A stretch of 56,530 nt of DNA. It comes from Marivita sp. XM-24bin2 (GTDB lineage: Bacteria > Pseudomonadota > Alphaproteobacteria > Rhodobacterales > Rhodobacteraceae). The stretch lies in assembly GCA_003149565.1 (NCBI GenBank), contig QCWH01000022.1, positions 4,686 through 61,215 on the forward strand. Direction: 5' to 3'. The translations under genes and the position numbers were made by a program. A model generated the notes under the pieces. That model was not told the DNA's origin and made no database searches. It saw nothing but the letters and a program-made list of their open reading frames with translations. This document shows, piece after piece, positions 33,413-42,936 of this stretch (position 1 is its first letter; the number at the start of each line of letters is the position of its first letter).

Positions 33413-35623
33413 TTAGCCCGCGATTTGCCTTGCGGCTGTGTGAAGAAACTCGATCAGCTTTGTTCGGTCGAGCGGTTTGAGCAGCAACTCAGCTCCAAGC
33501 CGTTTCGTTTCGTGTCGTAACTGCGCTGACCTTTCCGCAGAGACAATCGCGCAGGGCAGTCGGCCTAGACGGCGCGTCAGTTCTTCGTACAGCTCGGTCC
33601 CTGAGGCACCATCGCCAAGCTGGTAGTCGAGCAACAGAGCATCCGGCGTGATCTGAAGGTCTTCCATCAGTTCCAGGGCGCTTTCGGCGTTTTCGCTTTC
33701 GATCACGCTGATGCCCCAGCTTTCGATCAGGATCGACATGGCGCGCCGGAGCTGTGGGTCGTTTTCAACCAAGAGGACGATCAACCCCGATTTCAGCAGC
33801 GACATCGTCGAAGTGTTGCGGGATTTGACCGGCGTATGCGTATGCGTCTGTCTTGCCAGCGGGACGTTGAGCATAAAGCACGATCCGCGTCCCAGTTCTG
33901 ACCAGAGGCCCAGCGGGTGACCCAAGCGGGCACAGGCCCGTTCGACAATCGCGAGGCCCAGCCCCAGACCGTCATTGTTACTGGCCTTCGCATCGAGACG
34001 GCGGAACTCTTCAAAGATGGAGTTCTGATCCTCTTCGGCGATGCCGGGGCCAGTGTCCCAGACTTCGATCCGGGCCGACTCACCACTGCGCCGCGCCCCA
34101 ACGACAACGCGGCCAGAGTTGGTATAGCGGATGGCGTTGGTCAGCAGGTTTTGAACGATGCGACGCAGGTATGCTGGGTCGGACTCCACCACAAGCGAGC
34201 TATCGACAATGCGCAGAGTCAGCCCCTTTTTTTCGGCCAGCATTTCCATCTCGTCCCGCAATGGATCGAAAATTTCGCGCAGAGCAACCGGTCGGATGTC
34301 AAAACTCAGCCCGTCGGATTCCAGCTTCGAGATATTGAGCAAGGCATCAATGATCTGCTCTGCAGCCCCCAAGGCGGTTTCCGCCTTGGCCAGTACGGCG
34401 CGTTCGTTTGGGGTTTCGATCTTGTCGGATAGCGATGCCATGAAGAGCTTTGCTGCCGATAACGGCTGCAAGAGGTCATGGCTGGCAGCGGCAACAAACC
34501 GCGATTTCGACGCGTTGGCCCGTTCTGCCGCGCTCAGAGCGTCTTCCAATTCCAGTGTTCGCTCCATGACGCGCTGTTCGAGGATTTCGTTCAATTCGTA
34601 CAGTTTTTGCGCGGCTTCGCGTTCAGCTGTGACATCGGTACAGGAAATTACAAAGCCTCTGTCAGGCATCGACCTCCCGAAGATATGCAGTACGATGCTG
34701 TCGCCGCGTTGGACCTCGAACGAAACCGGCTGACGCAAACCGTCTTCATTGGCCCAGCGACGGAAGGTGTCACGGTCTATGCCGCGTGTGAATTCGAAGC
34801 TGTCGTCGAGATCGTCCAACAGCCCGGTGAAAGAGGCCCCGATCCGCAACCGTCGCGCCGGGATCGACAACAGGCTGCCCAGCTTTTGGTTCCAGCCGAC
34901 CAGCTGCGCGTTTTCGTCAAAGATACACACTCCCTGATTCAGGTGATCCAGCGTCGCCCGGATCATGCGTGTTTGTTTGTCCCGGAGTTTCGCCTGCTCC
35001 TGCCGCTCGATCCGCATGATGTCGGTAATGTCTGTCTGCAGAACCACCGTACCACCATTCGCCGTGCGGTGCTCTGACACCTGAAGCCAGCGATCATGGG
35101 TCAGCTGCACATTAAACATCACCCGCCGGTCCTTGTGATGCTGGCGACGTAGTTCTGCCCAGGTTTCGCGGTCCTGATGGTCGGGCATCTGCAAATAGGC
35201 CGATTTGCTGACCCGATCCACATAGCTGTCAAACGCGAGACCGGGTTTCAGGTCATTCGCTGTGTCCCTGAAATCCCGGCAAAAGCGCGAATTGCACATC
35301 ACCAGATCATCGTTTGGATCAAAGAGCGCAAAACCTTCCGAAATCGTCTCAATCGCATCAGCAAGGTTGCGCCGCGCGGCTTCGGTTTCCTGATTGGCGC
35401 GGGCCAACTGCGCGTTTGCGTCGTGCAGAAGGTCGAGCGTGCGCTCTAGTTCAAGCGTGCGTTCCCGTACGCGCTTTTCCAGGAGGGCGGCCCGTTCGAA
35501 CTGCGCGTAGGCGGCACCGGATTGCGAGGAGCCATATTCGACACGACGCATCAGACTGTCGGCGATCTTGAGCAGTTTTTCGTTCTGACGTTCCAAACTG
35601 TCGTTCGGGTCAATCAGGGACAT
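33413..35623 (-). CDS. Hybrid histidine kinase: PAS-PAS-HisKA-HATPase-receiver (NahK-like)
   Basis: 736 residues from the ATG at 35623, which lies 14 bases inside the preceding FIST gene. Order: coiled coil (about 10-95); two PAS_7-type domains ('LADAIETISEGFALFDPND', 'TLDHLNQGVCIFDENAQLVGWN'), the first followed by 'TDITDIMRI', the second by 'TDVTAERE'; kinase with H-box 'FVAAASHDLLQPLSAAKLFMASL', N-box 'LLTNAIRYTNSG', 'WDTGPGI' and 'GLGLGLAIV'; and a C-terminal receiver with Asp in 'LLLDYQLGDGASG'. No membrane helix, so cytoplasmic. The SHDLLQPL H-box and the FIST neighbour recall NahK/ErcS' of Pseudomonas. Confidence 0.92.
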   Translation of the reverse strand: MSLIDPNDSLERQNEKLLKIADSLMRRVEYGSSQSGAAYAQFERAALLEKRVRERTLELERTLDLLHDANAQLARANQETEAARRNLADAIETISEGFALFDPNDDLVMCNSRFCRDFRDTANDLKPGLAFDSYVDRVSKSAYLQMPDHQDRETWAELRRQHHKDRRVMFNVQLTHDRWLQVSEHRTANGGTVVLQTDITDIMRIERQEQAKLRDKQTRMIRATLDHLNQGVCIFDENAQLVGWNQKLGSLLSIPARRLRIGASFTGLLDDLDDSFEFTRGIDRDTFRRWANEDGLRQPVSFEVQRGDSIVLHIFGRSMPDRGFVISCTDVTAEREAAQKLYELNEILEQRVMERTLELEDALSAAERANASKSRFVAAASHDLLQPLSAAKLFMASLSDKIETPNERAVLAKAETALGAAEQIIDALLNISKLESDGLSFDIRPVALREIFDPLRDEMEMLAEKKGLTLRIVDSSLVVESDPAYLRRIVQNLLTNAIRYTNSGRVVVGARRSGESARIEVWDTGPGIAEEDQNSIFEEFRRLDAKASNNDGLGLGLAIVERACARLGHPLGLWSELGRGSCFMLNVPLARQTHTHTPVKSRNTSTMSLLKSGLIVLLVENDPQLRRAMSILIESWGISVIESENAESALELMEDLQITPDALLLDYQLGDGASGTELYEELTRRLGRLPCAIVSAERSAQLRHETKRLGAELLLKPLDRTKLIEFLHTAARQIAG

Positions 35624-36803
35624 CGGTCGCCTCGTCGCTGTGTGCTGGGTAAATGGCCACACCCGTGAGGGTCTGGTTTACATGCAGGCCGCCAATCTGT
35701 TCTCCGTATGTCGAAAATCCGATAACGTTATGCGCGCTCAGCACATCAGAGACAGCGCGGGTTTTCTGCAACCGACCCGCCTCGATGCGGCGCAGAATAC
35801 AGTCACAGCCCAAAATGAATTCCGGTTTCTCTTGCTTTCCAAGCTCGCTGAGCCCCCGATCCAGATGTGCCACGATATCGTCATGCGTCGCCAGTGTCAG
35901 AACCATGCCTTCGTTGATGGCGGAAAAAAACACGAGATCGTGGTTTTCTTTCACTTGCTGGATCGCCCGGACGTGGTGAACATCACCCAACCGCACGACC
36001 ACTGGGTGCTCGGCAAAGGTGAACTGGTCCAACTGGTGCGGATCAAGCCCCAGCAGACGCGCATATTCAAGCGCTGCCGGTTCGGCGTTGATCTCGTGCA
36101 CGATACGGTTTTCGGGAGTGGCAGAGGTTACCACCATACGCTGCTCGGTTGGGATCAGATGATCAAGGCTGAAGACACGCACAGGACGATCACAGCGCCC
36201 GACGACGACAATCGCCGCGTTCTGCATCACCGTGCCATTGCGGGCGAGCCATGTTTGCCCAAAACGCGTGCCGTCCCCCGAAGAACCTCCGAACAAGGGT
36301 GTTGGCCCCAATCCAGCAGACAGGAATGCGGTTAATTGCTCTTCCCGCAAGCTCATTCCATCGACCATGAGAAAAGCGAACTCAGACATCCAGTCCGGGG
36401 TCGTCTGGGTCAATGCAAGTCGCGCTTCGATCAGCGTGTCGGCGACTGACTGCTCTTCAATTTCATCAAGGTTTTCAATGGCATATGTCAGAAATTTGAA
36501 GTGGTCCTTGCGAAACCCAACGGCAATGATTTGATCGTCTTCATATCCGGCGCGTCCAATCTCGCCGGCAGTTGTACAGGCCAGAACGTCCGCCCCCCCA
36601 AAGAGGTGCGCTGTAGCTGTGACCAACGCTGCGAAATCCGCTTCTGGCGACACAAACAGACACACAAGCTCGAAAGGTCCCGGTCCAAGCTGTGTGGCAA
36701 TCTGATCTGCGGACGCAGGGTCATCGCAACGCACTTGTGCCACTGCGATGACCTCGGCGGTCTCGGAACGTTCGGCCTCAGGAAATGCCCTGCATCCTTC
36801 CAC
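35610..36803 (-). CDS. FIST-domain sensor protein (NosP-like)
   Basis: 397 residues from a GTG at 36803. It has an N-terminal FIST domain ('GGADVLACTTAGEIGRAGYEDDQIIAVGF', 'FLMVDGMSLREEQLTAFLSAGLGPTPLFGGSSGDGTRFGQTWL') and a FIST_C domain ('NVIGFSTYGEQIGGLHVNQTLTGVAIY'). FIST proteins bind small ligands. In Pseudomonas and others, NosP is a heme/nitric-oxide sensor of this fold that inhibits a co-encoded hybrid kinase. Here the gene sits between a NarL-type regulator (42 bases upstream) and an NahK-like kinase (overlapping start). Heme binding is not shown by sequence; an amino acid or other ligand is possible. Confidence 0.88.
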   Translation of the reverse strand: MEGCRAFPEAERSETAEVIAVAQVRCDDPASADQIATQLGPGPFELVCLFVSPEADFAALVTATAHLFGGADVLACTTAGEIGRAGYEDDQIIAVGFRKDHFKFLTYAIENLDEIEEQSVADTLIEARLALTQTTPDWMSEFAFLMVDGMSLREEQLTAFLSAGLGPTPLFGGSSGDGTRFGQTWLARNGTVMQNAAIVVVGRCDRPVRVFSLDHLIPTEQRMVVTSATPENRIVHEINAEPAALEYARLLGLDPHQLDQFTFAEHPVVVRLGDVHHVRAIQQVKENHDLVFFSAINEGMVLTLATHDDIVAHLDRGLSELGKQEKPEFILGCDCILRRIEAGRLQKTRAVSDVLSAHNVIGFSTYGEQIGGLHVNQTLTGVAIYPAHSDEATDVPD

Positions 36804-36845
36804 TCTTTGGTTCCCAAGTGCTGGCTGTCAGGGATGATAGGAGCA

Positions 36846-37529
36846 TCAGCCGTCGCTTGGCAAGACCCGGTTGAAGCGGGCTTCCTGCGCGATCAGCACC
36901 GCTTGCGTACGACTGTGCACGCCAAGTTTGCGCATAATGGCCGTCACATGCGCCTTGACCGTGGTTTCGGCGATCGACAGATCAAAGGCGATCTGTTTGT
37001 TCAGCTTGCCTTCGCAGATCAGGTTGAGGATCCGGGCCTGTTGATTGGTCAATGACGCCAGACGGGATAGCGCTTCTTCGGGTGCGTCGCGATTGCTCTC
37101 CTGTCCCTGTGGATCGATATATCCATCAGGCACAAAAGCGTTTCCATCGCGCACCGCGTCAAATGCCTTGCGGAAAACGGCGCGCTGCGAATGCTTGGGC
37201 ACAAACCCGTTGGCCCCAGCCTTGAGCGCATGGCTGATCATACGGTTGTCGGCCATCGACGACACAATCAGGATCGTCGCCTTCGGGGACGCCGTTCGCA
37301 GTCGTACCAGCCCGTCCAGCCCATTCACGTCAGGCAGGTTCAGATCCAGCAGGATCAGATCGAAATCAGTTCCGGACGCAACCTTGTCGAGCGCAATATC
37401 CATCGTTCCCGCAGTCTGAATTTCCGCGAAATCCGCGATGGAGCGCAGCGTCAGCATCAGGGCGTCACAGAAGAGCGGATGGTCATCGACCACCAATGCT
37501 GTCAGCTCGGCTGTTGGTATGTCACGCAT
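36846..37529 (-). CDS. NarL/FixJ-family response regulator
   Basis: 227 residues from the ATG at 37529; a GTG 12 bases earlier (37541) is also open. Receiver domain 1-125 has 'ALVVDDHPLFCDAL', phospho-acceptor D62 (LILLDLNLPDVNG), 'ILIVSSMAD' and K in 'GANGFVPKHS'. The C-terminal LuxR-type HTH reads 'LTNQQARILNLICEGKLNKQIAFDLSIAETTVKAHVTAIMRKLGVHSRTQAV'. It is the first gene of the regulator-FIST-kinase operon and the likely output of that kinase. Similar regulators in Pseudomonas (ErbR/AgmR) control PQQ-dependent alcohol oxidation. Confidence 0.92.
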   Translation of the reverse strand: MRDIPTAELTALVVDDHPLFCDALMLTLRSIADFAEIQTAGTMDIALDKVASGTDFDLILLDLNLPDVNGLDGLVRLRTASPKATILIVSSMADNRMISHALKAGANGFVPKHSQRAVFRKAFDAVRDGNAFVPDGYIDPQGQESNRDAPEEALSRLASLTNQQARILNLICEGKLNKQIAFDLSIAETTVKAHVTAIMRKLGVHSRTQAVLIAQEARFNRVLPSDG

Positions 37530-37649
37530 CGTTCTGCCCACTTCTGTCGTCTATCTGGCAGACGCGGCGATCATCTGCCTGTCCCGCCAGATTACCGATT
37601 ATTTGCTGCGCCGTCACTTGCCGAAAGGTCTCATACGCACGACACAGCA

Positions 37650-38939
37650 TCAGCGTTCGGGCAAAAGGCCTCTGGGATTGAGCCGAAGGACAAGCAACAG
37701 GATGATCCCCATAGTCAACAGGCGCATATGCTGCACACTGTCAAGCAAATGTGCCTTAAGCCACGAACCATCGGCCATCCCGGCGGTCACCAGTGACATC
37801 AACAGATGGCCCATTGGTTCCACCTGCACCCAGAGGAACCAGATCAGGAAACCGCCAAGAACAGCCCCGAGATTGTTTCCTGAGCCGCCGACAATCACCA
37901 TCACCCATATCAGGAACGTGTACCGAAGCGGTTGATAGCTGCCAGGCGTGAGCTGTCCATCGAGCGTCGTCATCATCGCGCCTGCAACTCCGCAGATGGC
38001 AGACCCCAGGATAAACACCTGAAGATGCCGCGCAGTGACATCTTTGCCCATCGCGCGTGCAGCGGTTTCATTGTCACGGATCGCCCGCATCATCCGGCCC
38101 CAAGGGCTTTTCAGCGCCAGTTGCGCAAGCACAAGCAGCACTATCAGGACAATCGCGAAGAGAATGCCGTATTCGACCTTGACGTAGATCGTCGAAGCCG
38201 TCGTTGGGTCGAGCCCAAAACCGGAGGCACGTTCGACAAAGGCTGGGTCGCTCTGCAGGTCCACTTCATACGGTACAGGACGGGGTAGGCCGATCACGTT
38301 CTTCACGCCGCGCGCCAGCCAATCCTCATTCTTGAGAACGGCAATGACAATCTCGGCAATACCCAGCGTCGCGATGGCCAGATAGTCAGAGCGTAGACCA
38401 AGTGCGGTCTTGCCGATCACCCAGGCCGCCCCCGCGGCCAGCAATCCGCCCACTGGCCATGCCACGAGAACGGGCAATCCGAGCCCCCCAAGATATCCGG
38501 CAAGCGCCGGATCGACCGCCTCGACCGCTTCCACCGATGGGTCCAGCACCATGCGATAGATCACCATCCCAAGGAGCAGAACCACAGCCGTGCCCCAGCC
38601 CCGCAGCTTGCCGGATGTCCGCGACCAGACCAGCACAGCCGCCACAATGGTCGCGGCCCCCAGCACCAGACCGAGCAGGATACCGCCGCCACCGGCCTGC
38701 CATGCAGCGCCCACTGGTGGCATGGAGACCAGAACCACTGCCAAGCCACCCAACGCCACAAAGCCCATGACACCCACGTTGAAAAGGCCCGCCAAGCCCC
38801 ATTGCAGGTTCACACCCAGCGCCATCACAGCGCTGATCAAGCCCATGTTGAGGATCAACAGCGCCGAGTTCCAGCTTTGCAAAAACCCGGTTCCCAGAAT
38901 GAGACAGGCCACAGCCGTGAAAAGCAGAACGGTTCTCAT
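37650..38939 (-). CDS. livM: Branched-chain amino acid ABC transporter permease LivM
   Basis: 429 residues, around ten hydrophobic helices, with the LivM pattern 'WGLAGLFNVGVMGFVALGGLAVVLV' and the 'GSAICGVAGAMMTTLDGQLTPGSYQPLRYTFLIWVMVIVGGSGNNLGAVLGGFLIWFL' region carrying the coupling helix. It is longer than E. coli-type core LivM because of an extended loop region around 120-245. Last gene of livKGFHM; its start overlaps the livH stop by 4 bases. Confidence 0.92.
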   Translation of the reverse strand: MRTVLLFTAVACLILGTGFLQSWNSALLILNMGLISAVMALGVNLQWGLAGLFNVGVMGFVALGGLAVVLVSMPPVGAAWQAGGGGILLGLVLGAATIVAAVLVWSRTSGKLRGWGTAVVLLLGMVIYRMVLDPSVEAVEAVDPALAGYLGGLGLPVLVAWPVGGLLAAGAAWVIGKTALGLRSDYLAIATLGIAEIVIAVLKNEDWLARGVKNVIGLPRPVPYEVDLQSDPAFVERASGFGLDPTTASTIYVKVEYGILFAIVLIVLLVLAQLALKSPWGRMMRAIRDNETAARAMGKDVTARHLQVFILGSAICGVAGAMMTTLDGQLTPGSYQPLRYTFLIWVMVIVGGSGNNLGAVLGGFLIWFLWVQVEPMGHLLMSLVTAGMADGSWLKAHLLDSVQHMRLLTMGIILLLVLRLNPRGLLPER

Positions 38940-39946
38940 AGCGATTTCCCCCGGAAAAGACCGGTCGGTCGGAACAGCAGCACGATCACAAGGATCACGA
39001 AACTGACCGCAAATTTGTATTCGGTGCTCAGAATCTGCACGAGGCCATCCGGCTCAAGGGCAGGGGGCAGCATATAGCCCAGCACCTTTTTCCACGCATA
39101 GGTGATCCCCACCTCGGAAAACGCGATCACAAACCCACCCGCGATCGCGCCCAGAGGGTTGCCTAGGCCCCCGACGATGGCCGCAGCAAAGATTGGCAGC
39201 AGAAGCTGGAAATATGTGAAGGCCTTGAACGACTTGTCCAAGCCGTAAAGCACCCCCGCCACGGTCGCCAGTGACGCCACGATCAGCCATGTCACCAGCA
39301 CCACACGTTCCGGGTTGATACCCGACAACAGCGCCAGGTCTTCGTTGTCCGAAAACGCCCGCATGGATTTGCCGGTGCGCGTCTTGTTCAGAAACCAGAA
39401 CAGCGCAGCAACCACCACAATCGCGGTGATGACTGTGATCACCTGCGTTGTGCGTAGTGCCAAGCCTTCGGCCAATCCGGTCACTTCTTTAAACTCCCGC
39501 GCCGAAATGACAAACCGTTCGCCATCGGAAAAGCGGTGGTCATCCGGCCCGATGATGATGCGCGTGAGGCCATTGTAAATGAACATCACACCCATCGACA
39601 CGATCACGAGAATGACTGGCTTGGCCTTCTGCGCGCGGTAGAACTTGTAAACATATTTGTCCGTCAGCAGCACCAGCGCCGTCGCCCCGAGGATACCCAC
39701 CGGAATCGCCAGCAACGCTGTTGGCAACGGCCCAAGGCTCACCCCCATGCCCTGCAAACCCCAGGTGGCCAGAACCGCCACCATCGTGCCCACCGCCATC
39801 GTGTCGCCATGGGCAAAGTTCGAAAACCGCAGGATGCCGTAGATCAGCGTCACGCCCAGTGCGCCCAGCGCCAGCTGGCTGCCATAGGCAATCGCCGGAA
39901 TCAGCACGAAGTTGGCAAGTGCCACAAAACCGTTCAACAGGTCCAT
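38936..39946 (-). CDS. livH: Branched-chain amino acid ABC transporter permease LivH
   Basis: 336 residues with eight or so helices and the LivH signature 'ALGALGVTLIYGILRFSNFAHGDTMAVGTMVAVLATW' and 'AIVGGLGNPLGAIAGGFVIAFSEVGI'. A slightly longer loop (about 125-165) follows the third helix. It pairs with LivM to form the membrane channel. It begins 88 bases after livF, a spacer without a gene, and overlaps livM by ATGA. Confidence 0.93.
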   Translation of the reverse strand: MDLLNGFVALANFVLIPAIAYGSQLALGALGVTLIYGILRFSNFAHGDTMAVGTMVAVLATWGLQGMGVSLGPLPTALLAIPVGILGATALVLLTDKYVYKFYRAQKAKPVILVIVSMGVMFIYNGLTRIIIGPDDHRFSDGERFVISAREFKEVTGLAEGLALRTTQVITVITAIVVVAALFWFLNKTRTGKSMRAFSDNEDLALLSGINPERVVLVTWLIVASLATVAGVLYGLDKSFKAFTYFQLLLPIFAAAIVGGLGNPLGAIAGGFVIAFSEVGITYAWKKVLGYMLPPALEPDGLVQILSTEYKFAVSFVILVIVLLFRPTGLFRGKSL

Positions 39947-40034
39947 GTCGGGAACCCTCCGCTGCGGACGGGACGCAGCCCCATCTTCTTCTTTTCAAAA
40001 ATATGCAAATTCCACATCTCGGCTCGTGCTCCCC

Positions 40035-40865
40035 TCAGCCGCCCAGGAACGACCGGCGGACCTCCGGGTCGGCGAGCAAATCCTTGCCGCTCCCCGAATA
40101 GCCGTTCGCGCCCTGCACAAGCACATAGCCCTTGTCCGCGATCTCCAGCGCCTGCCGCGCGTTCTGTTCCACCATCAGGATCGAAATGCCCGTGCGCGCC
40201 ACTTCTATGATCCGGTCAAACAGCTCGTCCATGACGATCGGCGACACGCCCGCCGTTGGCTCATCCAGCATCAGCACCTTGGGCTGGGTCATCAGAGCAC
40301 GGCCTACAGCCACCTGCTGCCGCTGACCACCGGACAGTTCACCCGCTGGCTGACGCCGCTTGTCGCGCAGGATCGGGAACAGCTCATACACCTGCTCCAT
40401 CGTGCTGCGGTAATCATCCTCGCGGATGAAGGCACCCATCTCGAGGTTCTCCTCCACCGTCATCGACGTAAATATGTTCGAGGTCTGCGGAACGAACCCC
40501 ATCCCGTAGCGCACCCGCGCCTGTGGTGTCAGTTGGGTGATGTCCTCGCCATCCAGCAGCACACGGCCTTCGCGCAGGTCCAGCATGCCGAACACGGCTT
40601 TCATCGCGGTTGATTTTCCAGCACCGTTAGGGCCGACGATCACAGCGATTTCGCCTTTTTCAACGGCGATGGTGCAGCCGTGCAGAATATTAGGACCGGT
40701 TTTGCCATAGCCGCCGGTCATGTTCTCGCCGATGAGGAACGGACCGTCACTGCCCGGCATGGCGCGCACTTGCGTGCCCGAGACGGACAGCGTGCCCGCA
40801 CCGTGCGGGTTGGCGATCGACGCGTCCTTGTTCCCACGGTCGTCCTGGTAGGGGTTGCCACTCAT
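40035..40865 (-). CDS. livF: Branched-chain amino acid ABC transporter ATPase LivF
   Basis: 276 residues with Walker A 'VGPNGAGKST' (about 82-91), signature 'ELSGGQRQQVAVGRAL', Walker B 'VLMLDEPTAGVSP' and the switch histidine replaced by the family's 'MVEQNARQAL'. It carries an N-terminal extension of about 40 residues rich in Gly, Asn and Asp ahead of the ATPase core, absent from standard LivF (about 235 residues). The start overlaps the livG stop by ATGA. Confidence 0.93.
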   Translation of the reverse strand: MSGNPYQDDRGNKDASIANPHGAGTLSVSGTQVRAMPGSDGPFLIGENMTGGYGKTGPNILHGCTIAVEKGEIAVIVGPNGAGKSTAMKAVFGMLDLREGRVLLDGEDITQLTPQARVRYGMGFVPQTSNIFTSMTVEENLEMGAFIREDDYRSTMEQVYELFPILRDKRRQPAGELSGGQRQQVAVGRALMTQPKVLMLDEPTAGVSPIVMDELFDRIIEVARTGISILMVEQNARQALEIADKGYVLVQGANGYSGSGKDLLADPEVRRSFLGG

Positions 40866-41641
40866 CCAACCGCATCCTTGTTCTTCAGACCCGTGCCCAG
40901 ATAGGCCTCGATCACGCGCTCGTCGGCCTTGATCTCGTCGATTGTGCCTTTCGCCAGCACCTTGCCCTCGGCCATGACGATCACCGGATCACAGAGCCGT
41001 CCGATGAAATCCATGTCATGTTCGATCATGCAGAACGTGTAGCCGCGTTCCTTGTTCAAACGAATGATCGCGTCACCGATTGTGTTGAGCAGTGTACGGT
41101 TCACGCCCGCGCCGACCTCGTCAAGGAATACGATGCGCGCATCGACCATCATGGTGCGGCCCAGTTCCAACAGCTTTTTCTGACCACCCGAGACCTGACC
41201 CGCCTTGTGGTCCGCCAGATGTTCGATAGTCAGGAATTCCAGCACTTCGTCTGCCTTGGCCCGCAGCGCGCGTTCTTCGTCGGCGATGCGTTTTCGACCG
41301 AACCATGTGTTCCACAGCGTCTCGCCAGTCTGTCCACCCGGCACCATCATCAGGTTCTCGCGGCAGGACATGGAGCTGAACTCGTGCGCGATCTGGAACG
41401 TGCGTAACAGGCCCTTGTGAAAAAGTGTGTGGGGCGGCAGGCCAGTGATGTCTTCGCCCGCCATCAGAACCTGTCCCGATGTTGGTGCAAGAACGCCCGC
41501 TACCACGTTGAAAAGCGTTGTCTTTCCAGCGCCATTCGGGCCGACAAGCCCCGTGATGGACCCGGTCTCAATCTCGAGAGTGGCGCCATCAACCGCGCGA
41601 AAACCGCCGAAATGGCGGTGAAGGTTTTTCACCTCGATCAT
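40862..41641 (-). CDS. livG: Branched-chain amino acid ABC transporter ATPase LivG
   Basis: 259 residues with Walker A 'VGPNGAGKTTLFNVVAG', signature 'VSGGQKKLLELGRTMM', Walker B 'RIVFLDEVGAGVN' and H-switch 'CMIEHDMDF'. The usual DEP after Walker B reads DEV here. It ends with the typical LivG 'GTIDEIKADERVIEAYLG'. It lies 98 bases after livK, with a hairpin in between, and overlaps livF. Confidence 0.93.
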   Translation of the reverse strand: MIEVKNLHRHFGGFRAVDGATLEIETGSITGLVGPNGAGKTTLFNVVAGVLAPTSGQVLMAGEDITGLPPHTLFHKGLLRTFQIAHEFSSMSCRENLMMVPGGQTGETLWNTWFGRKRIADEERALRAKADEVLEFLTIEHLADHKAGQVSGGQKKLLELGRTMMVDARIVFLDEVGAGVNRTLLNTIGDAIIRLNKERGYTFCMIEHDMDFIGRLCDPVIVMAEGKVLAKGTIDEIKADERVIEAYLGTGLKNKDAVG

Positions 41642-41687
41642 CGTCTATCCCTGTGGCGGTGTTGTCCGGTCCGCCTTTTTTATAGTG

Positions 41688-41714
41688 AAACGGCGCGAGA
41701 CAATGCCCGCGCCG
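41688..41714 (-). terminator. Hairpin between livK and livG
   Basis: Arms CGGCGCG (41691-41697) and CGCGCCG (41708-41714) form a stem directly after the livK stop; on the minus strand it is followed by TTTCACTATAAAAAAGG rather than a clean T-run. It may act as a partial terminator or mRNA stabiliser, giving more binding protein than permease, as is usual in such operons. Confidence 0.5.
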
Positions 41715-41739
41715 CTTGGTGTCAGATGCTTTACGCGGC

Positions 41740-42936
41740 TTAGCGGTAGCCGACAACCTTCAGTTCGCCGTCTTCTACGGTGAACTCGGCATAGGAACCA
41801 GCGGCTTCACCAGGCTCAACCAGTTCCACGCCCGTTGCGCCCTGATAGTCGACGTCGCCGCCGCCCGCGATGATGTCGAGCGCTTTGCCCAGTTCACCCG
41901 GCAGGATCGGCTCGCCCGGCGCGTTGGCCACGTGGAAAACATGCGACTGGTAGTCAGCCGGTTCTTTCGAGCCGGCGGCTGCCATTGCCAGCAGCATAAG
42001 CGCCGCTGCGTCATAGGACTCACCCGCGTACACCGAGGTGCCGTCGATGCCCGCGGCGGTTGCCATTTCAGCGAACATCGCACCGCCTTCGTTGTCAGAG
42101 CCCGGCGCTGTGCCGATCATGCCGGCGATATCGTCGCCAAAACGTTCGACCAGAGAGTCGCCGATCATGCCGTCACCCATGGCAAACATGTCGAACGCCC
42201 CCGTGTCGAGCGCGCCCTGAATGACGCCTGCGCCACCCTGATCGACATAGCCCAGCACGACCAGCGCATCGCCACCAGCCGAAGCCAGTGCGCCGACTTC
42301 TGCGGAATAGTCTGCCTTGCCGTCTTCATGCGGCGCGGACAGGGTCACGGAACCACCGGCGGCTTCGTACGCGGCCTGGAACGCATCGGCAAAACCCTTG
42401 CCGTAGTCATTGTTGGTGTAGGTCACGGCGGCGCTGGTGATGCCTTTTTCGATCATGATGTTCGCCAGAACTTCACCCTGACGCGCATCGGAAGGCGCGG
42501 TGCGGAAGAAGAGGCCATTGTCCTCGGCAGCCGACAGGGCGGGCGAGGTGGCGGACGGCGAAATCATCACCATGCCATTCGGCACGGACACGTTCGCCAG
42601 AACAGCGCCGGTCACGCCAGAGCAATCCGGGCCCATCATCGCGCTGATGCCGTCCGAGGTGATCAGACGCTCTGCGGCAGCGGTCGCTGCAGCACTGTCA
42701 ACACAGGTCGAGTCTGCGCGGACGGATGAGACGGTCGCGCCGCCCAGCAGCTTGCCGCTCTCGGACACTTCGTTGATCGCCATCTCTGCACCAGCCGCCA
42801 TCGCAGGCGTCAGGGATTCAATCGGGCCGGTGAAGCCCAGAATGATGCCCATTTTAATCTCGTCGGAATGGCTGCCTGCAAAAGCAGTGCCCGTCATCAA
42901 TGCGGCAGCCGCTGTGGCTGTCAGAAACTTTTTCAT
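41740..42936 (-). CDS. livK: Branched-chain amino acid ABC transporter substrate-binding protein LivK
   Basis: 398 residues from the ATG at 42936 (GGGAG 7 bases upstream); a longer frame upstream is not family-like. It has a Sec signal peptide 'MKKFLTATAAAALMTGTAFAG'. The mature part is a type I periplasmic binding protein: 'KMGIILGFTGPIESLTPAMAAGAEMAINEVSESGKLLGG', 'ISAMMGPDCSGVTGAVLANVSVPNGMVMISPSATSPALS' and 'AAVTYTNNDYGKGFADAF'. First gene of the operon. The ligand could be Leu/Ile/Val or another amide or amino acid; it cannot be fixed from sequence. Confidence 0.92.
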   Translation of the reverse strand: MKKFLTATAAAALMTGTAFAGSHSDEIKMGIILGFTGPIESLTPAMAAGAEMAINEVSESGKLLGGATVSSVRADSTCVDSAAATAAAERLITSDGISAMMGPDCSGVTGAVLANVSVPNGMVMISPSATSPALSAAEDNGLFFRTAPSDARQGEVLANIMIEKGITSAAVTYTNNDYGKGFADAFQAAYEAAGGSVTLSAPHEDGKADYSAEVGALASAGGDALVVLGYVDQGGAGVIQGALDTGAFDMFAMGDGMIGDSLVERFGDDIAGMIGTAPGSDNEGGAMFAEMATAAGIDGTSVYAGESYDAAALMLLAMAAAGSKEPADYQSHVFHVANAPGEPILPGELGKALDIIAGGGDVDYQGATGVELVEPGEAAGSYAEFTVEDGELKVVGYR

